Origin: Paenibacillus oleatilyticus
GTDB lineage: Bacteria > Bacillota > Bacilli > Paenibacillales > NBRC-103111
Length of the DNA stretch: 64,000 bases
NCBI RefSeq assembly: GCF_018998565.1
Contig: NZ_JAHNZO010000021.1
Location: 62,001 to 126,000 of the forward strand
Direction: 5' to 3'
A program made the position numbers and the translations under genes. The notes beneath the pieces are model-generated. The model saw only the letters and a program-made list of their open reading frames with translations. It did not search any database and was not told where the DNA came from. Within the stretch, counting starts at the first letter, position 1. The number at the start of each line of letters is the position of its first letter. Below are positions 33,776-41,656 of the stretch, in pieces.

Positions 33776-34711
33776 ATGAAAAAATATATCGCCATTCGGG
33801 CTGTGTACATCTTGATCACGCTGTGGATCATTGCGACGCTGACGTTTTTTCTCATGAAGCAGCTGCCGGGATCGCCGTTTGACGAGGAAAAATTGGCTTT
33901 GTTACCGGCTGCGGCCAAAGCGGAGATTTACGCCAAATACAGCCTGGATCAGCCGGTGTGGAAGCAATATGTGCATTATATGGGCAATTTGGCGCGGGCC
34001 GACCTGGGGACTTCCTTTTTCTATAAAGGCCGGCCGGTGCTGGACATTATGTTGAACCGCCTTGTTCCATCCGCGCTTATTGGCATCCAGGCGATTATAC
34101 TCGGCGTTGCGCTCGGTCTGATCCTTGGAGTGGTCGCAGCGCTCCGCCATAATACGCTGTGGGATGCAGTCGCGATGTTCATTGCGGTAATCGGCGTATC
34201 GATTCCCAACTTCGTCTTTGCCGCATTGCTGCAGTATTATGTCGGAATGAAGTGGGGGCTGCTGCCGGTCGCTTTTTGGAAAAGCTATTCCAGCTCCATC
34301 ATGCCCTCCATTGCGCTATCGCTGCTCGTTATCGCGCTGATTGCCCGGTTTGTCCGCAACGAAATGCTGGAAGTATTGCAGCAGGACTATATCGTACTGG
34401 CAAAAGCCAAAGGGCTCAGCCCGTTCGCCATCGTATGGAAGCATGCGATCCGCAATGCGCTGATTCCCGTCATCACGATTCTGGGTCCCATCACCGTGAA
34501 CATTTTGACCGGCTCGCTGGTCATTGAAAGCATATTTAGCGTGCCGGGGATCGGCAGTCTGTTTGTCGATGCCATCAAAATGAACGATTATACGACGATT
34601 ATGGGCGTAACGATCTTTTACAGCGCGTTTTTTGTGCTGATTGTGCTGATCGTCGATCTGCTGTACCGGGTCATTGACCCGAGAATTCGTCTGGCGGGAG
34701 GGGAGAAGTGA
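33776..34711 (+). CDS. Peptide ABC transporter permease (OppB/DppB type)
   Basis: A 311-residue permease with six membrane helices. The first helix and external loop (TFFLMKQLPGSPFDEEKLAL) are typical of OppB-type subunits. The EAA-like coupling helix reads EMLEVLQQDYIVLAKAKGLSPFAIVWKHAIRNALIPV and the end is LLYRVIDPRIRLAGG. It forms the channel with the next gene product. ATG 33776 follows AAAGAGGTG. The stop overlaps or abuts the next start, so the two permeases are translationally coupled. Confidence 0.94.
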   Translation: MKKYIAIRAVYILITLWIIATLTFFLMKQLPGSPFDEEKLALLPAAAKAEIYAKYSLDQPVWKQYVHYMGNLARADLGTSFFYKGRPVLDIMLNRLVPSALIGIQAIILGVALGLILGVVAALRHNTLWDAVAMFIAVIGVSIPNFVFAALLQYYVGMKWGLLPVAFWKSYSSSIMPSIALSLLVIALIARFVRNEMLEVLQQDYIVLAKAKGLSPFAIVWKHAIRNALIPVITILGPITVNILTGSLVIESIFSVPGIGSLFVDAIKMNDYTTIMGVTIFYSAFFVLIVLIVDLLYRVIDPRIRLAGGEK

Positions 34712-34713
34712 CT

Positions 34714-35643
34714 ATGCTGAATTACGAATCACGGGAGCTGGACCGCTTGTTCGTCCCGACCACCGTCGATCCTCACGAAAGCGAGAGCGTGTCCGGCCCT
34801 CCCTTGAACGCATTTCAGGAAAGCTGGCGGCGGCTGCGCCAAAACCGCGGAGCGCTCGTCAGTCTGTACCTTCTTCTTCTCCTCGGTCTCATGGCCGTGG
34901 CTGGCCCCTGGATGAGCCATTATACGTACTTCGATACGAACTACAGCGCCGCTTATCAAGGGCCGAACGCCGATCATTGGCTCGGCACGGATAAATTCGG
35001 ACGCGACCAGTGGGTCCGAATTTGGCAGGGCACGCGCATCTCGCTGCTGATCGCCCTGCTGGCGGCGGCGCTGGATCTGTGCATCGGCGTCGCGTACGGG
35101 GCCGTCTCGGCGCTGCTCGGCGGCAGAACGGATACGATCATGCAGCGGATCACTGAGATTTTGGTCAGTGTGCCGAGCCTGATTGTCGTCATTCTGCTGA
35201 TGATGGCGATGAAGCCGGGCATTTTTACGATCATTGTGGCGATGGTCATTACCGGCTGGGTCAACATGGCGCGCTTGGTGCGGGCGCAAATTTTGAAGCT
35301 GAAAGAGCAGGAATTCGTGCTGGCCGCCCGCACGCTGGGGGCAAGCAACTCGCGCCTGATCTTGACGCATCTGGTTCCGAACACGGTCGGAGTCATCGTC
35401 ATCAATACGATGTTTACGATTCCTTCGGCGATTTTTACGGAAGCGTTCCTCAGCTTTATCGGTCTGGGGCTGCAGGAGCCCATGGCTTCGCTCGGCGTGC
35501 TTATCAATACGGGGTATCAGTCACTGAACACGAACTACTATTTGCTGTTGTTTCCGGCTCTGATCATTATTGCGATTATGGTAGGCTTCAATATTTTGGC
35601 CGACGGATTGCGGGATGCGCTGGACCCCCGAATGCGCAAATAG
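34714..35643 (+). CDS. Peptide ABC transporter permease (OppC/DppC type)
   Basis: A 309-residue permease with an N-terminal cytosolic tail, a first helix preceded by SWRRLRQNRGALVSLYLL, the OppC-N loop (HWLGTDKFGRDQWVRIWQGTRISLLIAL) and a coupling helix QEFVLAARTLGASNSRLILTHLVPNTVG. It closes with NILADGLRDALDPRMRK. ATG 34714 was chosen, eight bases after GGAG; a GTG at 34708 overlapping the previous stop is the alternative. It pairs with the upstream permease. Confidence 0.94.
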   Translation: MLNYESRELDRLFVPTTVDPHESESVSGPPLNAFQESWRRLRQNRGALVSLYLLLLLGLMAVAGPWMSHYTYFDTNYSAAYQGPNADHWLGTDKFGRDQWVRIWQGTRISLLIALLAAALDLCIGVAYGAVSALLGGRTDTIMQRITEILVSVPSLIVVILLMMAMKPGIFTIIVAMVITGWVNMARLVRAQILKLKEQEFVLAARTLGASNSRLILTHLVPNTVGVIVINTMFTIPSAIFTEAFLSFIGLGLQEPMASLGVLINTGYQSLNTNYYLLLFPALIIIAIMVGFNILADGLRDALDPRMRK

Positions 35644-35697
35644 CCTGAAGCGTCATGTCCTGGACCTGTGAACGAGAGAACAAGGAGCGATACGAGG

Positions 35698-36705
35698 ATG
35701 GAGAAAATTCTGGAAGTCAAGGAATTGGAAATTTCGTTCCAAATCTACAAGGGAGAAATTCAAGCCGTGCGCGGGGTCAGCTTCGAACTGGCCAAAGGGG
35801 AAACTCTAGCCATCGTCGGGGAATCGGGCTCGGGGAAGTCGGTCACGTCCAAAGGCATCATGCGGTTGCTGCCGCATCCGTTCGGGAAGATCAAGAACGG
35901 AAAGCTTTTGTTAGCGGGCGAAGACTTGATGGAGCGCTCGGATAAGCAAATGCGGGACATTCGCGGGGCCGAAATTTCGATGATTTTCCAGGACCCGATG
36001 ACATCGCTTAATCCGACGATGACCGTAGGAAGTCAACTCATGGAAGGCTTAATGCAGCACCGGAAGCTCGGCAAACCGGAAGCGGCGGAGATCGCGCTGG
36101 AGCTGCTGAGGCAGGTCGGCGTCCCCAACCCGCAAGTGCGGATGAAGCAATACCCGCACCAATTTTCCGGAGGCATGCGGCAGAGGGTGGTGATTGCCAT
36201 TGCGCTTGCCTGCGACCCGAAGGTGCTGATTGCGGATGAGCCTACCACGGCGCTGGACGTCACGATTCAAGCGCAAATTCTGGACTTATTGAAGGAGCTG
36301 CAGCGGGAAAAGGGGACGTCCATCATTCTCATTACGCATGATTTGGGAGTCGTCGCCAATATTGCTCACCGGGTGGCTGTGATGTATGCCGGGCAAATAG
36401 TCGAGACCGGAAAGGCGGACGAAATTTTTGTTGATCCGAAGCATCCGTATACCTGGGGCCTGCTCTCCTCGATGCCGAAAATTCATGAGCAGACCGAAGC
36501 GCTGCTGAGCATCCCCGGGACGCCGCCCGATCTGATCCGTATGCCGGCCGGCTGCGCTTTTGCCGCCCGGTGTCCATATGTCATGGAAGTATGCCGGGCT
36601 TTACCGCCAAGAACGAAGGCCATCACGGGAACACATCACGCTGCTTGCTGGCTGTTGGACGAGCGAGCCCCGCGTATTCAGCCGCCGCAAGGCGCAAGAT
36701 CATGA
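35698..36705 (+). CDS. Peptide ABC transporter ATP-binding protein (OppD/DppD type)
   Basis: A 335-residue ABC ATPase. Walker A is GESGSGKS near residue 42, the signature FSGGMRQRVVIA near 155, Walker B VLIADEPTTALD near 175, and the switch His in ITHD. The C-terminal oligopeptide-transporter extension has Cys residues in CAFAARCPYVMEVC that fit the Fe-S-binding motif of DppD/OppD proteins. ATG 35698 follows CAAGGAG; an ATG at 35668 lacks one. Unusually, no second ATPase (OppF) follows; the next gene is a peptidase whose ATG overlaps this stop. Confidence 0.93.
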   Translation: MEKILEVKELEISFQIYKGEIQAVRGVSFELAKGETLAIVGESGSGKSVTSKGIMRLLPHPFGKIKNGKLLLAGEDLMERSDKQMRDIRGAEISMIFQDPMTSLNPTMTVGSQLMEGLMQHRKLGKPEAAEIALELLRQVGVPNPQVRMKQYPHQFSGGMRQRVVIAIALACDPKVLIADEPTTALDVTIQAQILDLLKELQREKGTSIILITHDLGVVANIAHRVAVMYAGQIVETGKADEIFVDPKHPYTWGLLSSMPKIHEQTEALLSIPGTPPDLIRMPAGCAFAARCPYVMEVCRALPPRTKAITGTHHAACWLLDERAPRIQPPQGARS

Positions 36706-38174
36706 AAGGGGAAAAGGTAAAGGTGAAATCCATCAACTGGACCGAGGAAGTGTGGGCAAGGAAAGAAGCACTGCTGAGCGACCTTACAGAGCTGCTCAAA
36801 ATCCCGAGCGTCAAAGATGTTAGGACCGGCGAGGCGGGCAAGCCGATGGGGCGGGAGATCGCCCGGGCGTTGGAGTTGATGCTGGGGCTTGCCGAGCGCG
36901 AACAGTGGCGGACATGCAGCTTGGACGGCTATGCAGGCTATGCGGAGTACGGCCCAGCCGAGAGCGCCGATTATATCGGCGTGCTGTGTCATCTGGATGT
37001 GGTCCCGGCGACTGGACCATGGACTTCTCCGCCCTTTGAACCGGAGGTTCGCGACGGAAAATTGTACGCGCGCGGAGCGATCGACGATAAAGGGCCGACG
37101 ATGGCGGCATTTTACGCGATGAAAATCGTCAAGGAGCTGGACCTTCCGCTGAAGCATCGGGTACGGATCATCTTCGGGACGGACGAGGAGCATACGATGA
37201 GCTGCATGGAATATTACCGGCGCATCGAACAGATGCCGGTAGCCGGGTTTGCGCCGGATGCGGATTTTCCGATCATTCATGCGGAGAAGGGGCAGATCAA
37301 TACGAGAATCGTCCTACAGAAGAACGGCGATGCCGGCGAACAAGAGGGGACGGAACAAGGGATTGTGGAGTTAGTTTCTTTCCATGCCGGGAGTGCGGCG
37401 AATATGGTTCCCGAATCGGCGGAAGCTGCGGTGACCGGCGAGCTTTCGCTCCTCGCAGCGTTGGCCGGGCAATTTAGCCATTATTGCAGTAGAAATCGCC
37501 TGAAAGGCACGGCGTCCGTTCAAGATGGGACGCTCGTCTTGACTTTGCAAGGGAAGGCGGCGCACGGCATGGAGCCGCAGTTAGGCGTAAACGCGGGGCT
37601 CATGCTCGTTCATTTTTTGAGAGATTACGAGTTTCAGGCTGATGCGCAGCATTTTATCGCTTGTCTGGACGAATATTTTTATGACGATCCCGCGGGGCGG
37701 CGCATCGGGATCGATTGCGAAGACGAAATTATGGGGCCTTTGACGGTGAATGTGGGGATTATGCGGTATGCGGCTTCGTCGGAACCTTCGTTTGCTTACC
37801 TCAACATAAGGTTTCCGCTTGTGGCGGATGAGCTGCGGCACGTTGAGACCATTCGCGACAAGGTCGGAAAGTACCGTTTTGCCATGGAACCGCCGATTCT
37901 GAAAAAGCCGCATCATGTTGCCAAGGATCATCCGATGATTGCAGCGCTTCAGAACATCTACCAACAAGAAACCTCGCTGGAGCCCGAACTGCTCACGACC
38001 GGCGGGGGCACGTATGCCAGCTTCCTGGATAACGGCGTCGCGTTCGGCGCGTTGTTTCCAGGAAAAGAAAACGTCGCCCATCAGACGGACGAATATATCG
38101 AGATCGAGGATCTGCTCAAAGCGACTGTCATTTATGCCAGAGCGATTTTCGAGCTGGTCAATTTGGATTATTAA
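36702..38174 (+). CDS. M20 family dipeptidase (PepV/Sapep-like)
   Basis: A 490-residue dinuclear-zinc peptidase. Metal and catalytic residues are visible: CHLDVVPATGPWTSPPFEP with His and Asp, the bridging Asp in GAIDDKGPTMA, catalytic Glu pair in GTDEEHTMSC, Asp in APDADFP and the last His in NVAHQTDEYIE. The lid insert between is typical of PepV. It should cleave dipeptides brought in by the transporter encoded immediately upstream. ATG 36702 overlaps the ATPase stop (ATGA), implying coupling; GTG 36723 has a better ribosome site (AAGGGG region) and would remove seven residues. Confidence 0.9.
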   Translation: MKGEKVKVKSINWTEEVWARKEALLSDLTELLKIPSVKDVRTGEAGKPMGREIARALELMLGLAEREQWRTCSLDGYAGYAEYGPAESADYIGVLCHLDVVPATGPWTSPPFEPEVRDGKLYARGAIDDKGPTMAAFYAMKIVKELDLPLKHRVRIIFGTDEEHTMSCMEYYRRIEQMPVAGFAPDADFPIIHAEKGQINTRIVLQKNGDAGEQEGTEQGIVELVSFHAGSAANMVPESAEAAVTGELSLLAALAGQFSHYCSRNRLKGTASVQDGTLVLTLQGKAAHGMEPQLGVNAGLMLVHFLRDYEFQADAQHFIACLDEYFYDDPAGRRIGIDCEDEIMGPLTVNVGIMRYAASSEPSFAYLNIRFPLVADELRHVETIRDKVGKYRFAMEPPILKKPHHVAKDHPMIAALQNIYQQETSLEPELLTTGGGTYASFLDNGVAFGALFPGKENVAHQTDEYIEIEDLLKATVIYARAIFELVNLDY

Positions 38175-38207
38175 TTAGTAGGTTTACCGAATATTACCAG
38201 AACCCCT

Positions 38208-38255
38208 TCGCCTGCGATCCGTACGTAGCTCCTAAAGTTGCGGATTTGCAGGCGA
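38208..38255. repeat. Imperfect inverted repeat in intergenic region
   Basis: TCGCCTGC-G-ATCCG (38208-38221) is complementary to CGGAT-TT-GCAGGCGA (38241-38255) around a 19-base loop. No T-run follows, so it is not a standard terminator. It may be a dispersed palindromic repeat. A second perfect hairpin, ATACCGC/GCGGTAT, lies at 38348-38367 and overlaps a TATAAT that could be a -10. Confidence 0.5.
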
Positions 38256-38464
38256 TTGTGCGTTCTTGGAAGAACCTCCTCAACCACTCAAATGAAAAAG
38301 CCCTTCTGACAACCCCATCCTTTCCAAACGTAACCACCGACATCCGATACCGCCTATTTGCGGTATAATAAACTTTTTAACGCGAAATATTTTTTTTCAT
38401 TTCCAGTGAACCTTATGAGGCGACGGAGCCAATACATCGTGTATACAATTTCGGGAGGCCTCCA

Positions 38465-39055
38465 ATGGATAACGAACAACTGAACGTCTGGCTTGACCGG
38501 CTGATCGACGGCGATCCGGACGCTTTTGAAGTGATTTACGGCATGACCAGAAACAAAGTGTATGCGACCGTGGCGGCGTTGGTGGCTCATCCCGCCGATG
38601 TCAACGACATTGTGAGCGAGATTTATTATCAGCTGTGGCGGGCTTTGCCGGGCTACGACCGCACGCGTCCTTTTCTGTTCTGGCTCAACGGGATCGTCCT
38701 TCGGCAAATAAGCAGTTGGCGGCGGCAGCTTTGGAGAAGATTCCGTTTGCTTGAGAAAAAAAACCGTTTGAGCGTGGAGCAGCATGTGGAGCGGCCGGAA
38801 GAACCGCTGCTGGAGAACGAATCGCAAAGGGAAATGCAGCGCCTGATCAATCAATTGCCGTTCAAGCTGCGCATCGTGATTATATACCGGTTTTACTATG
38901 ATTTTTCGCACGAACAGGTGGCGGAGCTGTTGCAAATTCCGCTCGGCACGGTCAAATCCAGAAATCATCTGGCCTTGAAGCAGCTGCGCAAATGGTTGGA
39001 CACTCAAGAAAATGAGGAGGCTGGTTCCGAACATGTCAATCTCGGACGAAATTAA
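38465..39055 (+). CDS. ECF-type RNA polymerase sigma factor
   Basis: A 196-residue sigma-70-family factor with regions 2 and 4 only. Region 2 (about 18-95) includes DGDPDAFEVIYGMTRNKVYATV, DVNDIVSEIYYQLWRALPGYD and FLFWLNGIVLRQISSW. Region 4 (about 120-175) contains INQLPFKLRIVIIYRFYYDFSHEQVAELLQIPLGTVKSRNHLALKQLRKWL, listed here only to show the helix-turn-helix around residues 150-170. ATG 38465 follows GGGAGGC. The 3' end overlaps the start of a membrane protein gene that is probably its anti-sigma partner. I could not find a convincing autoregulatory ECF promoter. Confidence 0.92.
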   Translation: MDNEQLNVWLDRLIDGDPDAFEVIYGMTRNKVYATVAALVAHPADVNDIVSEIYYQLWRALPGYDRTRPFLFWLNGIVLRQISSWRRQLWRRFRLLEKKNRLSVEQHVERPEEPLLENESQREMQRLINQLPFKLRIVIIYRFYYDFSHEQVAELLQIPLGTVKSRNHLALKQLRKWLDTQENEEAGSEHVNLGRN

Positions 39056-39845
39056 ACAATCGCTGACGGAGCAATTCGACAAGACGCAAGTTCCGGAAGA
39101 CGTCGATAGGCGGGTAAGACAATCTTTCGTACAATTTCATGAGAAAAAGGAGAACAAGAAAATGAAAAAAACGATCATCGCTTTCAGCATTGCGGCAGCC
39201 GTATTAATCCCGACAGGCGCTTATTCGCTCAGCAGCTCTTATTTTGCCCAGGATCAGGCGGACATCAGCGGATTGGTCGGCAGCGGGGTAAAACGCGCGG
39301 TGTCCGAAGGGCTGTCGGTGCCGATCGACCACAAAATCACGGATCAAGGCATCACGATACATTTTAAAGAAATGTATGTCGAGGATACCAAGGTTCTGGT
39401 TCATTACCGGATCGAGAAGCAGGATGGCACGCTCGTTCCTTGGGAATTCGATACGACCGGGCTGCAGATCATCTCCGACGGGAAAAAAGACGGCAAACAG
39501 GTGGACAATCCGACTTACCAGGAACCGGGTGTGGAAGGTTTCAACCGGCTCAACTTTATCGGTAGGGAACTGAAAGACAAAGACTATCTTACGTTTCGTC
39601 TGACCGATGCGGCGGGCAAAGAAATCGAGACGGGCGTTGCGGACAAGGATAAGCCGGAAGGGACGATTGGCTTCGTGATGAAGGGCGGCGCTTCATTACC
39701 GCAAACGATTAAGCTTAGTGTGGATATCGACCGCATCGGCAAAACCAAAGGGAGCTGGAAGGGGGATATCGCCATCGATCAAAGCAAGGCCAAGCAGGCT
39801 ACCGAAGCGGCCAAGGACAAGGAGGCCACCGAAGCGGCTCGTTAA
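39033..39845 (+). CDS. DUF4179-type membrane protein, probable anti-sigma partner
   Basis: A 270-residue protein overlapping the sigma factor gene by 23 bases, implying coupled translation. A cytosolic N-terminus of about 48 residues (SDEIKQSLTEQFDKTQVPEDV) is followed by one membrane helix (TIIAFSIAAAVLIPTGAY) and an external beta-rich domain with the DUF4179-like pattern ITDQGITIHFKEMYVEDTKVLVHYRIE. The C-terminus has a small repeat, QATEAAK/EATEAAR. By position and topology it should sequester the sigma factor until an outside signal arrives. ATG 39033 is chosen because GAGGAGG lies ten bases upstream; the frame is open further. Confidence 0.82.
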   Translation: MSISDEIKQSLTEQFDKTQVPEDVDRRVRQSFVQFHEKKENKKMKKTIIAFSIAAAVLIPTGAYSLSSSYFAQDQADISGLVGSGVKRAVSEGLSVPIDHKITDQGITIHFKEMYVEDTKVLVHYRIEKQDGTLVPWEFDTTGLQIISDGKKDGKQVDNPTYQEPGVEGFNRLNFIGRELKDKDYLTFRLTDAAGKEIETGVADKDKPEGTIGFVMKGGASLPQTIKLSVDIDRIGKTKGSWKGDIAIDQSKAKQATEAAKDKEATEAAR

Positions 39846-39850
39846 GCAAT

Positions 39851-39883
39851 AGGGGTAGGGGGAATTTTCCTCCTACCCCTTTG
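39851..39883. terminator. Terminator hairpin between convergent genes
   Basis: AGGGGTAGG (39851-39859) and CCTACCCCT (39872-39880) plus inner GGAA/TTCC form a stem of about 13 pairs. It overlaps the stop codon of the VWA gene on the minus strand; T-run on the plus side is short. Confidence 0.65.
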
Positions 39884-41582
39884 TGCTAAGCACGTCCAGC
39901 AGCAGCTCTTCGCTTTGCTGCGTTTCCCATGTGGCGGCGAAACGCACTTGATGCGACACGCCCAAAATCTCGTAGCGCTGGGCGAGATGCTGACGCGCCG
40001 TACCGACGATCAGCGAGTGCAGGCGCACCTGCTTCGAGCGGCCGAGCTCGGCCAGCGCTTCGCGTACGGGCGGGGACACCGCGCCGACGCCGTCGGTCAC
40101 CATGACGAAATCGGCGTCATGGTAGCGCGGCTCGGCGGACACGAGCTCGATGCCGCGCCGCAGCGGGGCGTCGAAGTGCGTGCCGCCGCCGAAGGCGAGC
40201 TGCGACAAGGCGTAGAACGCCGGCCAGTCGGGCTTGCGCCAGTAGAGCGGATGCTCGACCAGCTCGCCGCGTGCGCCGAACAGCAGCAGCCGAAAATCGC
40301 GCTTCTCCAGCAGGCTGAAGGCGGCGAACGTGGCGACGAACAGCTGGGCGAGCCGCAGCTTGCTGCCGCGCATCGAATGGGACGTATCGAGCATGCAGAC
40401 GACCGGCCCTTTCAGGGGCTCTTGTGTCCAGCCCGTGACGTTATAGGTGAGCAGCTTGCGCTCCAGCCACTTGACCATAAAATACGCTTCGTAGTCTTCG
40501 TCGGCCAGCAGACTCGCTTCGCTCGGCAGCATATGCGTAATATCGCCGGACTGACGCAGGTCGTCGTAGCTTTCCGGGATGCGCGGCGAACGGATCTTCC
40601 GGCGCTGCGCCTTCAAATGCTGCACGTTCCGGCCGATTTCCTGCAGGAAGGCGACGAGCTCGGGGTGACGCTTCAGCTTCTCGACCCATTGCAGGTAATT
40701 GGCGAACTGCTGCCGGTGCAGCCGTCCGAGATCGCTGCCCCAGCGTCGGTTGGCGATCCGCTGGCTCGCTTGCAGCAGCTCGAACAGGTTCAAGCTTTCG
40801 CTGTCTTCACGGCCGAGCGATTCCTGCAGCGCCCGGTTGAGCCAGCCGCCGAGCTGGGCTTCCAGCTCCCGCAGCGTCTCCCGGTCGCGGCGCTCCAGCC
40901 GCTCGATCCGCTTCTCACGCTCGCCGAGCTCGGCTTCGGCCTTCTGGAGCTTCTGCCGAAGCTTGTCACGCCGGACGAAGTCGGTCCGCATCTCTTCCTG
41001 CAGCGAACGGATGCGCTCCTTCAGCGCGCCGATCTCCGCTTCCACGAGCGGCCGGCTGTCCAGCGCCGCCTGCTTCTCCTCGACGTTGCGCTTGCCGCGC
41101 TGCAGCGTGTAGCCGACGAGCCGCAGCTGCTCGATCTGCTTCTCGTTCAAGCGCTCCTGCACCTGCGGTTGGTCATCGCCTTGCCCTTGACGGCTCTCAC
41201 TGAGGCCGATCGTCCGAAGCTGCTGCTCCTCCTGCTTGCGGCGCTTCACTTCGTCTTCGAACGTTTGCGTCAGCCACATGAGCGCCTTCAGCGCCGTTTT
41301 GAACGAGGCGTTGACCTCGCCCGTCGTCCGCGGATGGATCGCGCGGTAAAAAAACTGCTTCTGCAGCTCCGCCACAAGCCAGCGATGGAACGGCGCCGCC
41401 TCCTGGCTGCGGTCAAGTTCGGGGCGGGCTAAATAGAAGCACATGAAAAAATCGGCAAACAGCTCCACCGAAAACCATGGCGTTTGCGCCTTGGCCTCGC
41501 GAATCCACTCCTGTGCGGCGCGGGAGGAATGGACGTACCCGTCAAATACGTAGCGGTCGATTTTTGCCGACCGGATGATCAT
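39873..41582 (-). CDS. VWA domain protein (ViaA/CoxE-like partner of the MoxR ATPase)
   Basis: A 569-residue protein. The N-terminal half is helical with a long charged coiled coil (about 150-260: EKQAALDSRPLVEAEIGALKERI and following). The C-terminal von Willebrand A domain begins near 385 with the metal-ion-dependent adhesion site VVCMLDTSHSMRGSKLRLA (DxSxS complete) and continues with GGTHFDAPLRRGIELV and the late Asp in VMVTDGVG. This layout matches ViaA/YieM. It lies downstream of a RavA-like MoxR ATPase, the usual partner. ATG 41582 is preceded by GAGGTGA. The pair is thought to act as a metal-insertion or membrane-respiratory chaperone. Confidence 0.85.
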   Translation of the reverse strand: MIIRSAKIDRYVFDGYVHSSRAAQEWIREAKAQTPWFSVELFADFFMCFYLARPELDRSQEAAPFHRWLVAELQKQFFYRAIHPRTTGEVNASFKTALKALMWLTQTFEDEVKRRKQEEQQLRTIGLSESRQGQGDDQPQVQERLNEKQIEQLRLVGYTLQRGKRNVEEKQAALDSRPLVEAEIGALKERIRSLQEEMRTDFVRRDKLRQKLQKAEAELGEREKRIERLERRDRETLRELEAQLGGWLNRALQESLGREDSESLNLFELLQASQRIANRRWGSDLGRLHRQQFANYLQWVEKLKRHPELVAFLQEIGRNVQHLKAQRRKIRSPRIPESYDDLRQSGDITHMLPSEASLLADEDYEAYFMVKWLERKLLTYNVTGWTQEPLKGPVVCMLDTSHSMRGSKLRLAQLFVATFAAFSLLEKRDFRLLLFGARGELVEHPLYWRKPDWPAFYALSQLAFGGGTHFDAPLRRGIELVSAEPRYHDADFVMVTDGVGAVSPPVREALAELGRSKQVRLHSLIVGTARQHLAQRYEILGVSHQVRFAATWETQQSEELLLDVLSTKG

Positions 41583-41656
41583 GCCAAATCACCTCGCTGC
41601 CGAGGAAGTCCGGTGAATGATCCGCTTGCGCTGCGGCATGTTCATTCATCGGGCTT

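Noticed and set aside
38387-38464. Autoregulatory ECF promoter starting at TGAACC before the sigma factor gene
   Set aside because: No CGTA-like -10 lies at the required distance of about 16 bases; the nearest is about 25 bases away.
39790-39845. QATEAAK/EATEAAR repeat as a possible phase-variable tract
   Set aside because: Only two imperfect units, no longer tandem array.
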